Part shown: positions 27,076 to 35,042 of the stretch, one piece after another | Numbering within the stretch: the first letter of the stretch is position 1 | Layout of the letters: every line of letters begins with the position of its first letter | Assembly: GCA_017556805.1 (NCBI GenBank) | Contig: JAFYMC010000019.1 | Location: forward strand, 52,854 to 116,853 | Direction: 5' to 3' | DNA length: 64,000 nt | Origin: Lachnospiraceae bacterium | GTDB taxonomy: Bacteria; Bacillota; Clostridia; Lachnospirales; Lachnospiraceae | The notes under the pieces: model-generated | Seen by the model: the letters and a program-made list of their open reading frames with translations, nothing else | Told to the model about the DNA's origin: nothing | The model's database searches: none | Program-made: the position numbers and the translations under genes

Positions 27076-27171
27076 ATGAAGAATCAGAACAAATTTGATT
27101 TTCGAGATTTGTTGTCCTTCGGACTCTTTCTTATAGCTTTGCTTACATTCGTCTTTACGTTTTGTAAGTAA
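27076..27171 (+). CDS. 31-residue hydrophobic peptide, candidate type I toxin
   Basis: An ATG at 27076, eight bases after GGAGG, encodes a 31-residue peptide. It has a polar head MKNQNKFDFRD, one membrane helix LLSFGLFLIALLTFVFTF and a short CK tail. The FGLF-IALLT pattern resembles holin-like toxins of Firmicutes. It has a consensus promoter, an occluded ribosome site, a bidirectional terminator and a facing antisense promoter. The toxin call is inferred from this full architecture. Confidence 0.7.
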   Translation: MKNQNKFDFRDLLSFGLFLIALLTFVFTFCK

Positions 27172-27181
27172 ATAAACATAG

Positions 27182-27226
27182 AAAAACCACCCTCTTAACT
27201 TTGACCGGTTGACTGGGTGGTCTTTC
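27182..27226. terminator. bidirectional terminator of locus B
   Basis: The stem ACCACCC/GGGTGGT is extended by AGAAA/TTTCT pairing, with T-rich tails on both strands (TCTTTCT on plus, TTTTTCT on minus). Confidence 0.75.
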
Positions 27227-27239
27227 TAACTCATCAATT

Positions 27240-27270
27240 AGGTCAACCCACCTTGTGGGCGGTTGTTCCT
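27240..27270 (-). repeat. right arm of locus B inverted repeat (antisense RNA 5' end)
   Basis: This is the partner of 27017-27047. No target-site duplication flanks the pair, so it does not look like a transposon end. Confidence 0.8.
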
Positions 27271-27339
27271 TTTCTGATTTCAGTTTATCATATTTCTTCA
27301 GCTTTCGCAAGTATTTCTTGTTCTTCGTCTCACTTCGGC

Positions 27340-29151
27340 TTACTCTTCATCCAACTTCAATACACTCATAAACGCCTTCTGCGGTATCTCTACGTTACCT
27401 ACCTGGCGCATACGCTTCTTACCTTCCTTCTGCTTTTCCAGGAGCTTCTTCTTACGGGAAATATCACCGCCGTAACACTTTGCAAGTACGTCCTTACGCA
27501 TCGCCTTCACAGTCTCACGAGCAATAATCTTGCTACCGATGGCTGCCTGAATCGGAATCTCGAAAAGCTGTCTCGGAATCTCATCCTTAAGGCGCTCGCA
27601 CATTCTTCTACCACGCTCGTAAGCAGTCTCGCCGTGTACGATAAAGGACAGGGCATCCACTTCCTCACGATTTACGAGAATATCAAGCTTCACCAGTTCA
27701 CTCGGAACATAACCCTTAAGCTCATAGTCAAAGGAAGCATAACCTCTGGAACGGGACTTTAAAGCATCGAAGAAATCGTAAATGATTTCGTTTAAAGGAA
27801 GCTCGTACTTAAGCAGTGCTCTCGTCTGCTCCATGTATTCCATACCAAGGTAAATACCGCGACGTTCCTGACACAGGGTCATAATGGCACCTACAAACTC
27901 CGTGGTTACCATAATTTCCGCAGAAACAAACGGCTCCTCCATATGCTCAATCTCCGACGGGTCCGGAAGATTGGACGGGTTGGTAATCTCGATGACCTCG
28001 CCGTTGGTCTTATATACTTTGTAAATTACGCTCGGCGCAGTGGTTACAAGGTCTAAGTTGTACTCACGCTCCAAACGTTCCTGAATAATCTCTAAGTGAA
28101 GCAGTCCCAAGAAACCGCAACGGAAACCGAAACCTAACGCAATGGAAGTCTCCGGCTCAAACTGCAATGCCGCATCGTTTAACTGCAGCTTCTCCAATGC
28201 ATCACGCAAATCCGGATACTTTGCACCGTCCGCCGGATACATACCGCAGTATACCATCGGATTTACCTTCTTATAGCCCGGAAGTGCCTCGGCACACGGC
28301 TCCTTGGCATTGGTTACCGTATCACCTACGCGAGTATCCTTTACGTTCTTTAAGCTGGCGGTAATATATCCTACCATACCTGCGGAAAGCTCCTCACACG
28401 GTATAAAACGTCCCGGTCCGAAAATACCGAGCTCCACAACCTCCGCTTCCGCACCGGTTGCCATCATACGGATACGGGTACCTGCCTGTACGGTACCTTC
28501 CATCACACGACAGAAAATAATAACGCCCTTGTACGCATCGTATACAGAGTCGAAAATAAGTGCCTTAAGCGGTGCATTGGCATCCCCCTGCGGCGCCGGA
28601 ATCTTTGCAACAATCTGCTCCAGCACATCCTCAATATTGATCCCGTTCTTTGCGGAAATCAACGGCGCATCCTGCGCTTCCAAACCGATAACATCCTCAA
28701 TCTCATTCTTTACTCTGTCCGGGTCCGCACTCGGCAGGTCAATCTTATTGATAACCGGCATAATGTCAAGATTGTGGTCCAGTGCAAGGTATACGTTCGC
28801 CAAGGTCTGGGCCTCGATACCCTGTGCCGCATCCACCACAAGTATGGCGCCCTCACAAGCCGCAAGGGAACGGGATACCTCGTAGTTAAAGTCTACATGG
28901 CCCGGCGTATCGATTAAGTTAAACACATACTCCTCGCCGTCTTTCGCCTTATAAATCGTACGCACGGTCTGTGCCTTAATGGTGATACCGCGCTCACGCT
29001 CCAAATCCATATTGTCCAATACCTGCGCCTGCATTTCACGACTGGTAAGAAGACCGGTTTTCTCGATAATACGGTCCGCCAAGGTAGACTTACCGTGGTC
29101 AATGTGCGCAATAATACAAAAATTTCTAATCTTTGTCTGGTCCGCTGCCAT
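27340..29151 (-). CDS. lepA: elongation factor 4 (LepA)
   Basis: A 603-residue translational GTPase. G1 is AHIDHGKST, followed by the G2 region with [10 protein letters not shown]3 DTPGHVDF and G4 NKIDLP. EF-G-like domains II, III and V and the LepA-specific C-terminal domain ([21 protein letters not shown]) follow. LepA acts on stalled ribosomes and in 30S biogenesis. A promoter lies at 29259-29287. In many Firmicutes lepA precedes hemW; here they are separated only by an acetyltransferase and locus B. Confidence 0.97.
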   Translation of the reverse strand: MAADQTKIRNFCIIAHIDHGKSTLADRIIEKTGLLTSREMQAQVLDNMDLERERGITIKAQTVRTIYKAKDGEEYVFNLIDTPGHVDFNYEVSRSLAACEGAILVVDAAQGIEAQTLANVYLALDHNLDIMPVINKIDLPSADPDRVKNEIEDVIGLEAQDAPLISAKNGINIEDVLEQIVAKIPAPQGDANAPLKALIFDSVYDAYKGVIIFCRVMEGTVQAGTRIRMMATGAEAEVVELGIFGPGRFIPCEELSAGMVGYITASLKNVKDTRVGDTVTNAKEPCAEALPGYKKVNPMVYCGMYPADGAKYPDLRDALEKLQLNDAALQFEPETSIALGFGFRCGFLGLLHLEIIQERLEREYNLDLVTTAPSVIYKVYKTNGEVIEITNPSNLPDPSEIEHMEEPFVSAEIMVTTEFVGAIMTLCQERRGIYLGMEYMEQTRALLKYELPLNEIIYDFFDALKSRSRGYASFDYELKGYVPSELVKLDILVNREEVDALSFIVHGETAYERGRRMCERLKDEIPRQLFEIPIQAAIGSKIIARETVKAMRKDVLAKCYGGDISRKKKLLEKQKEGKKRMRQVGNVEIPQKAFMSVLKLDEE

Positions 29152-29258
29152 ACAAAATCCTCACTTTCAAACAAGACAATCGGCATCCCGCCGCGCCTTG
29201 TAAACTAATTCACGTTCGGTTTCGCAGACGCAAGAGCCCACGAACCCATAATAATGGT

Positions 29259-29287
29259 AGTATAACAGAAAGTTTGTGAGTTTGCAA
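29259..29287 (-). promoter_or_regulatory. lepA promoter
   Basis: TTGCAA-17-TATACT lies on the minus strand about 110 bp before the lepA start. Confidence 0.6.
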
Positions 29288-29313
29288 GAGTGGGGTTCAC
29301 AAAGCTTCTCCCC

Positions 29314-29739
29314 TTATTCCCGCCTATTCCGGTACTCCTTCCACCACTTCTCGTTATCTAACATAATGTTAATCTCCTGCTGCTCACTTTTCCTCTCCCG
29401 CCGTCTCATAAACTCAGTCAACCGCTTTTCCTGCCGATACTTCAACAAACACCATACAAAAAAACCTCCTCCCAACATCCATTTCATGATGCCTCCCAGG
29501 ATAAGTTCGTGATTTTCCCACTGAATACTCCCGTAACGGTGTCCGGCAGGAATAATCACGGTATCCGGCGGCAAAAAATCCGGCACTTGCGGTTCCTCTT
29601 CCACCTCCGTCGTACGAGAAAGTCTTTGACTCACCTCATAAAAATCGCACATGCCGTAATACCACAGCTGCAGCAGTACCACCACAGACACAATCAGCAA
29701 AAGTCCTCGTTTCTCCACGGTCACATACCCCCAATCCAT
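29314..29739 (-). CDS. hypothetical membrane protein, 141 residues
   Basis: An N-terminal membrane segment LLLIVSVVVLLQLWYYG (residues 13-29) is followed by an extracytoplasmic loop with EEEPQVPDFLPPDTVIIPAG. A second segment (ILGGIMKWMLGGGFFVWCLL, about residues 80-100) and a basic cytoplasmic tail (RRRERKSEQQE) complete it. No family recognised. It lies 10 bp after the acetyltransferase gene, so it is likely in the same transcript. Confidence 0.6.
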   Translation of the reverse strand: MDWGYVTVEKRGLLLIVSVVVLLQLWYYGMCDFYEVSQRLSRTTEVEEEPQVPDFLPPDTVIIPAGHRYGSIQWENHELILGGIMKWMLGGGFFVWCLLKYRQEKRLTEFMRRRERKSEQQEINIMLDNEKWWKEYRNRRE

Positions 29740-29749
29740 ATCTCATGCG

Positions 29750-30529
29750 TTATATCTCTTTCGTTGCTATCTCCACCCAGGCCGGGTAAAATCCACTACC
29801 GAGCGCCACATGCCAAGAGCCTAAGTTCGACAAACTTGTCCCGTAAAACGGTATCGCGCTCCGACGGAAGCACTCATTTTTCAAAAGCTTTACCAGCATT
29901 GTCGCAACTCCTTTTCCTCTCCATTCCGGCAACACATCGATTCCGATTTGCCAGAACAGCTTCGTATCCGCCGAGCATCCCGCCAGACCGATGATTTGCC
30001 CTTCATGTACCGCGCCAACAGCCAGCACATCCGGGCGCTCCGGTTTGAAACAGTCGCACAAAGCGTTGGGAAACTCCGGCCGTCCGTACAGCGGTTGGAT
30101 GTCCTCTTGCTCGAACCACTGCACTTCCAGACCGTAATCCGTCTTTAGCATTTCAACCGACACATCAATCTCTTCCATCCTTGCCTTCGGTAAAAACATA
30201 TGATGACTTTGCCACAGGGGCATTCCGTACTTTGCAAGCTCTCCTTCCAATTCCATCAGATTATGATGCTCGAACAGCCAGATGCCTTCCCTGTCCTTAC
30301 ACCAATTTTCCAGCCACTCGTGCATCTCCTCAGGCGCATTGATAACCGTACTCTTTCCCATAGTTACCATAGAGAAAAACGCTTTCTTCGGCATATACAC
30401 CCGACGTCCCGGATGCTCCTTCGGAACTACAATGATGTTTTCTGTTTTGTCAAAGTCCTCATAATTGCAGTTAAAATCAAGAGCCAGAAGCTTTTTCAGT
30501 TCTAATACAATCTCAGTTTTATCTAACAT
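29750..30529 (-). CDS. GNAT acetyltransferase with N-terminal extension
   Basis: 259 residues. The C-terminal half carries the GNAT core: GLAGCSADTKLFWQIGIDVLPEWRGKGVATMLVKLLKNECF (acetyl-CoA loop RGKGVA). Then comes PFYGTSLSNLGSWHVALGSGFYPAW. The N-terminal 110 residues look like a second, degenerate GNAT fold (VPKEHPGRRVYMP, MLPKARMEEID region). Two-domain GNATs of this sort are common in Clostridia and their substrates are mostly unknown. Confidence 0.82.
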   Translation of the reverse strand: MLDKTEIVLELKKLLALDFNCNYEDFDKTENIIVVPKEHPGRRVYMPKKAFFSMVTMGKSTVINAPEEMHEWLENWCKDREGIWLFEHHNLMELEGELAKYGMPLWQSHHMFLPKARMEEIDVSVEMLKTDYGLEVQWFEQEDIQPLYGRPEFPNALCDCFKPERPDVLAVGAVHEGQIIGLAGCSADTKLFWQIGIDVLPEWRGKGVATMLVKLLKNECFRRSAIPFYGTSLSNLGSWHVALGSGFYPAWVEIATKEI

Positions 30530-30570
30530 GTTTCCCTACGTCTAACTATGTAATCCCGCACAGTTATCCT

Positions 30571-30870
30571 TTACCTGAATATAGACTCAACCCACTTCAT
30601 ACATGGGTCACAAAGATTCTTTTCAGCGTTAGTATACCAGACCACCTTTGTCGGTTGCCCGCACCTGGTACATCTGACTTCTTTTTCCAACGTCATTAAG
30701 CCCATTACCAATAAGATCCCACAGACGATAAAATAAAAAAATCCTAATTTTCTTACTTTCTTTACTGCAGCTTCATTCTCCCTGTTCGCCTTCTTTGTTG
30801 CCGCCTTCGGATTGATTACCACAAACAATCCCATCACGCCGATAACTACCGCAAAAATAATCGGTATCAT
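30571..30870 (-). CDS. small membrane protein with zinc-ribbon-like tail
   Basis: 99 residues. Two membrane segments (IPIIFAVVIGVMGLFVVI and LGFFYFIVCGILLVMGLM) are separated by a basic loop. The tail has two CxxC pairs, RCTRCGQ and LCDPC, spaced like a zinc ribbon. The start at 30870 follows AAGGAGGATG; the 14 codons upstream cover that site. No function is assigned. It follows the phosphotransferase gene by 20 bp. Confidence 0.65.
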   Translation of the reverse strand: MIPIIFAVVIGVMGLFVVINPKAATKKANRENEAAVKKVRKLGFFYFIVCGILLVMGLMTLEKEVRCTRCGQPTKVVWYTNAEKNLCDPCMKWVESIFR

Positions 30871-30890
30871 AGTACATCCTCCTTCTTTCT

Positions 30891-31799
30891 TTAACTTCGG
30901 TACTCCTCCCACAACTTCTCATAAATCCCGTTCATTCTTTCCACAATTTCTTCACTCACCGGCACCTGCTTATCCCCAAACCACATGCCCCGTTCTCCCA
31001 TAAAATCCACACAGCACAGTAACGTATAAAACGCAAAGGCCTTTTTCTCCATTTCCGTCAAACGCATCTCGTCAAGCAAATAGGTCACATAGTCCGTATC
31101 ACAGCCCATATTCATAAGCGCCATTTTCGTCAATGCCACGAAGGTCAGTTTGTCTCCCTCGCCCATCCAGTCAATATCAATCACACCGGTTACCCGGCCC
31201 TCCTGGATTAACAAGTTTTTTGTACTGATATCATCCAGATACGCAACTGGCTTGATTGTATCAAAATACTCCGCCAGCTCCGGCTCCTTTGAGACTTCCA
31301 TAAGCCGATCCACCTTCTCCGGCTCGAAATAACAACCGTTTGCAATGATGCGCTCCTTCGACCTATTCAAACTATCCTCCACATAAGACACCCTCCAAGA
31401 CCAATCTGCAGAAATATGCTCTAACGGAAGCACCGCCACCCTATTTTGAATCTCTACTACCGTTTTCGCAATCTCTCGTTTTTCTGCATCGGTCAACTTT
31501 GTATATACAAGACCGATATCCTGCCCCTCAAAGTAAGTTAAAATCAAATACTCATAGCCTTCATACACACCTTTTCCCAGTACTCTCGGCACAGGAATAT
31601 CAATCGTCTCAAGCTTCTCCAACCAGTAAATCGTGTCCTTATATGCCCCTGTCTCTTCACTGCAGCGTATCACAACTTTTCTATCCGCAAGTTCTACGAT
31701 ATAAACATAGTTTCCATGACCTACAGTGCAGCGTTCTATTTCCTTCGATTGCTCTGCAAGACATTTCAAGCAGAGCATTGCAATCTTTTCTTCGTTCAT
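30891..31799 (-). CDS. aminoglycoside phosphotransferase-family kinase
   Basis: 302 residues of the APH/choline kinase fold. The N-lobe strand pattern GHGNYVYIVELADRKVVIRCS comes first. The catalytic region has PVAYLDDISTKNLLIQEGRVTGVIDIDWMGEGDK: the usual HGD is replaced by YLDD, so the catalytic Asp remains, and IDIDW is the metal-binding motif. The substrate could be an amino sugar, choline or an antibiotic. The sequence does not indicate a known resistance gene. Confidence 0.8.
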   Translation of the reverse strand: MNEEKIAMLCLKCLAEQSKEIERCTVGHGNYVYIVELADRKVVIRCSEETGAYKDTIYWLEKLETIDIPVPRVLGKGVYEGYEYLILTYFEGQDIGLVYTKLTDAEKREIAKTVVEIQNRVAVLPLEHISADWSWRVSYVEDSLNRSKERIIANGCYFEPEKVDRLMEVSKEPELAEYFDTIKPVAYLDDISTKNLLIQEGRVTGVIDIDWMGEGDKLTFVALTKMALMNMGCDTDYVTYLLDEMRLTEMEKKAFAFYTLLCCVDFMGERGMWFGDKQVPVSEEIVERMNGIYEKLWEEYRS

Positions 31800-31866
31800 C
31801 TACATCCCCCGTCATCGTAATAATTTGTCTACAACTTATTTGTCACCTTACCTTTAGTCTATCACA

Positions 31867-32672
31867 TCAAAAATAATGCTTCAACATCTTTTCCACAATT
31901 CGCATATCTAACGGATTCTCCGATGTTTCAAAGGTACACAAAAAATTATCTCCGAACCAATATCCGTTTTCTTCATACTTCGTTATCTTCTTGATTGCTT
32001 TTGCGCTGTACTCCGGATAATCCATCATCCCGAAATGTTCAAAATAAATCGTCTTTCTCTTTCCTTTATGTAACAGCGCAAAGTCCGGGTACATCCGGCT
32101 GCCATCCGTAAGTTCCAATTCCGGTTCATACACATAAGGAATTCCCATACGCCGGAACCCATCTGCCAAAATCTTCTCGGATTTTGACCTCACACATTCT
32201 CCTGCTTCTGTGTAGAGTTCTACCTCTTTCGGAAACTCATTTGTGTTGGCTCTTATTTTTTCTTTCCACTTGTTCACAAAGGTTTCTTCTGTTTCAAACC
32301 AAGGAGTAATCAAATTCTTTTTCTCTTCTGGCAGTTTCTCATAAATTGTTTGTGTATCATTTTCTCGATACTGCTTCAGAAAACATCAATTGCCTTTGCT
32401 CTCTTCTTCGCACATTCCAAAACTTCAATTTCATATTGTTTTTGTGCAAGGCGTTGTACGAGCTTATTTTCCTTTTTAGTCAAATATCTTCCATTTTTTC
32501 CTTTTTCCCTATCTCCTTCAATATAGTGATAATACTGAGGATATCTTCCTCTTGCTTTTAGAGTCACAAGACTTCCTTCCGGAGCCTTTGCAATCTCCTT
32601 CTCAAGCTTTGGCATAAGCTTTGCCAAACTGTCTCTTTCCTGTTCCAATTCAAATCTGCTTACTCTGTCCAT
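31867..32672 (-). pseudogene. frameshifted gene: coiled-coil + PD-(D/E)XK nuclease-like protein
   Basis: Two reading frames on the same strand form one protein if a single missing base is restored. The first (32376-32672, ATG at 32672, 98 residues) is charged and helical and ends at KRAKAIDVF. The second is open through the junction and continues KQYRENDTQ... to 31867. It contains ELTDGSRMYPDFALL and TIYFEHFG, a PD-(D/E)XK-like nuclease core with Glu in place of Asp/Lys spacing typical of short clostridial nucleases. An intact product would have about 268 residues. The break is at about 32376-32380 in a T-rich run, so a sequencing error or programmed frameshift is possible. It lies beside the 63-bp array. 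Confidence 0.65.
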
Positions 32673-32712
32673 ATTTCACCCCAAACTTTCTTTGTTTGTA
32701 TACGGAGCGCTT

Positions 32713-33127
32713 TACCATGAGCATCTTCCTTTCTTTGTTTCTCATGGCACACTTCCGATACCCCATCTCCTCTTTTACCATGAAATATTACATTTCCTTA
32801 TTTTTCATGGTACACTATTTTATTCCAAGCACTTCCCTTACCCTGACAAAGCATTTTTGTTACTTCTTCATGGTACTTTTTCACAACTACTTCTTTTTCA
32901 TTGCCATGACAAAATACTTTTCTTATCGTCTCATGGCATTCCACCATTATCACCTTTATTTTTTTGCCATGATATCACCTACTATCCCCACTCCTCATGG
33001 TAATATCCAAAATCCTTCTTTTTTTCATACCATGAAAACGCACTTTTACAGAAATCTCATGGTAATCTTGTTTTCCACACTTTATATGTGTACCCTGAAA
33101 ATACCATGTTAACCTTATATCATGGTA
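32713..33127. repeat. array of seven 63-bp units made of alternating inverted 8-mers
   Basis: TRCCMTGA occurs at 32713, 32776, 32839, 32902, 32965, 33028 and 33091, exactly 63 bp apart each time. Its reverse complement TCATGGYA occurs at 32742, 32805, 32868, 32931, 32995, 33057 and 33120. The sequences between (21-22 and 25-27 bp) are all different and pyrimidine-rich on the plus strand. In the unit at 32902 both half-sites changed together (TGCC/GGCA), keeping the pairing. There is no conserved repeat of CRISPR length. 63 bp is six helical turns. It fills the gap between the broken nuclease gene and ilvE. Confidence 0.9.
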
Positions 33128-33286
33128 TCTTCTCGCCATATTCTTAATATTTCCCGTATTCCCACTATACTTCTTAACCCGATTTCCTTATCTACATGAG
33201 AATCAGTGCCCGAACTGAGCAAAACAAATGAATTCAATCAGAATGAAACTTAAAAGATTCCCCAAACACCCTTAGACTATATCTTG

Positions 33287-33322
33287 GTTGTCACCTCATG
33301 TTAAAAAACACGAGGTGACAAC
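33287..33322 (-). other. long perfect inverted repeat after ilvE
   Basis: GTTGTCACCTC and GAGGTGACAAC form an 11-bp perfect stem, 14 bp with a G.U pair on the minus-strand RNA, with a loop containing TTTTTT. It lies 30 bp after the ilvE stop. It may be a 3'-end hairpin, but the T-run is in the loop rather than after the stem, so termination is uncertain. The stretch 33128-33286 holds nothing else I can support. Confidence 0.5.
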
Positions 33323-33352
33323 ACATCAATTACATAATCAAAATCCTACGAA

Positions 33353-34423
33353 CTACTTTACTTCAACTACCCAGCCCTTGGTTTCCTTAATCTTACCAAG
33401 CTGGATGCCGGTGATGGTATCGTACAGCTTCTGGCTGTACTCTCCGATGGAACCGTCCTTAATCTGCATTACGCGGTCACCGAAACGAAGTGCACCTACC
33501 GGAGAAATAACCGCTGCGGTACCGGTACCGAATACTTCCTCTAAGGTACCTGCCTCGTATGCGTCCACAAGCTCCTGTGCGGATACCTTACGCTCCTCTA
33601 CCGGGAGTCCCCACTCCTTACAAAGCTCGATTACGGAGTTTCTGGTAATACCCGGTAAGATACTGCCGTTTAACATCGGAGTTACGATGGTGCCGTTAAT
33701 CTTAAAGAAGATGTTCATTGCGCCTACTTCTTCGATGTACTTACGCTCTACACCGTCAAGCCACAATACCTGAGAGTAGCCTGCATCGTGTGCCTTCATC
33801 TGTGCTGCCATGGAAGCCACATAGTTACCGCCGGTCTTTGCCTCACCGATACCGCCCTTTACGGCTCTTACATAGTCATCCTCAATCCAAATCTTAACCG
33901 GGTTAAGACCTTCCGGATAGTACGGACCAACCGGAGAAAGAATGATGATGAACTGGTACGTATCGGACGGACGCACACCAAGGAACGGGTCGGTTGCGAT
34001 GATGAACGGACGAATGTACAGGGAAGTACCCGGCTTATTCGGAACCCATGCCTCATCTACCTTAACTACAGCCTTAACCGCCTCTACGAAATCCTCAATC
34101 GGAAGCTCCGGAATGCACAGTCTCTTATTGGTGTTATTGGTACGCTTTGCGTTCATGTCCGGACGGAACAAAAGTACTCTGCCGTCATCAGCACGGTAAG
34201 CCTTTAAGCCCTCGAACATTTCCTGACCGTAATGGAATACCATTGCGGACGGCTCTAACACGATCGGCTGATACGGTACGACACGTGGGTCAAACCAGCC
34301 CTTGCCGGTCTCATAATTCATAATAAACATGTGGTCGGTAAAAATGGTACCGAACTTTAACGGGTTGTCCGGAGTCGGCAACGGCTTCGGATTGGTAGTC
34401 TTCTCGATTCTGATGTTTAACAT
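33353..34423 (-). CDS. ilvE: branched-chain amino acid aminotransferase
   Basis: 356 residues of the larger class IV transaminase form. It has MVFHYGQEMFEGLKAYR, the PLP lysine region GGIGEAKTGGNYVASMAAQMKA, YIEEVGAMNIFF and a phosphate loop FGTGTAAVISPVG. It catalyses the last step of Leu/Ile/Val synthesis and the first of their breakdown. The start at 34423 follows AGGAGGAGAG; the 12 codons upstream overlap it. It lies 16 bp after folA. Confidence 0.95.
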   Translation of the reverse strand: MLNIRIEKTTNPKPLPTPDNPLKFGTIFTDHMFIMNYETGKGWFDPRVVPYQPIVLEPSAMVFHYGQEMFEGLKAYRADDGRVLLFRPDMNAKRTNNTNKRLCIPELPIEDFVEAVKAVVKVDEAWVPNKPGTSLYIRPFIIATDPFLGVRPSDTYQFIIILSPVGPYYPEGLNPVKIWIEDDYVRAVKGGIGEAKTGGNYVASMAAQMKAHDAGYSQVLWLDGVERKYIEEVGAMNIFFKINGTIVTPMLNGSILPGITRNSVIELCKEWGLPVEERKVSAQELVDAYEAGTLEEVFGTGTAAVISPVGALRFGDRVMQIKDGSIGEYSQKLYDTITGIQLGKIKETKGWVVEVK

Positions 34424-34439
34424 ATTTCTCTCCTCCTGC

Positions 34440-34934
34440 TTACTTTTTCTTACGGACATAACGACAGCGCTCGTAAATCAAATCATAATAGGTCTGCTCG
34501 TCGGAAACATCTGCCAGTTCCCACTCCGGATCCTTGTCCAGATTCGGGAAATACGTGTCCGCATCATATGCGTAATCAATCTTTGTAATAAAGGCTTCGT
34601 CGCAATACGGTAAAAACTGTTCAAACACCGATGCTCCACCGATGACATACACCTGGTCGGTCGGATACTGAGAAATCTCTTCCATGGCCTCGTCAAAACT
34701 ATGTACCACCGTCACATCGCTAAGCTTTAAATCTTTCTTCTTCGTCAAAATAATGTTGTTGCGGTCCCGAGGCGGCTGTCCTGCGGAAAACTCTTCCTGC
34801 ACACAGCGTCCCATTACCACAGTCTTATACATGGTCTCAAAGCGAAAGAAACGCTCATCCGTCGGAATTCGGACCAATCGTCCGCCCTTGTTTCCGATGG
34901 CCCAATTGTTATCTACGGTAGCAATCAGTTTCAT
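34440..34934 (-). CDS. folA: dihydrofolate reductase
   Basis: 164 residues: MKLIATVDNNWAIGNKG, VVMGRCVQEEF, NNIILTKK and VYVIGGASVFEQFLPYCDEAFITKI are the DHFR folate and NADPH motifs. The usual Pro-Trp after the first loop (GKLPW) is replaced by GGRLVRIPTDERFF, a divergent variant seen in some Clostridia. That could affect antifolate sensitivity (inference). It is transcribed ahead of ilvE. Confidence 0.92.
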   Translation of the reverse strand: MKLIATVDNNWAIGNKGGRLVRIPTDERFFRFETMYKTVVMGRCVQEEFSAGQPPRDRNNIILTKKKDLKLSDVTVVHSFDEAMEEISQYPTDQVYVIGGASVFEQFLPYCDEAFITKIDYAYDADTYFPNLDKDPEWELADVSDEQTYYDLIYERCRYVRKKK

Positions 34935-35042
34935 CTGCGCCCTGCCTTTCTTACTAATATGACAAATATTTTACCTCTACTTTTTCCAGAATGCAAGCAC
35001 TTTTTTACAGTAACGTGAAAAAATACTCAGAAACATCCTCTA

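Larger units (their letters stand above)
27182..27276 (-). ncRNA. candidate antisense RNA of locus B
   Basis: A minus promoter TTGCGA-17-TAAACT (27282-27310) reads through AATCAGAAAAGG and the right inverted-repeat arm to the shared terminator, about 95 nt. Its -10 to +15 region is clearly homologous to that of locus A, which supports a real promoter. Confidence 0.6.

Noticed and set aside
32621-33112. Plus-strand open frame across the array as a protein gene
   Set aside because: Its conserved bases are palindromic and include third codon positions, the residues are biased by the pyrimidine-rich strand, and its 5' part is antisense to the nuclease gene. A weak GGAG before an ATG at 32717 keeps a small doubt.
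32713-33127. CRISPR array
   Set aside because: The conserved units are only 8 bp and alternate in orientation; there is no conserved repeat of CRISPR length and no cas gene nearby.
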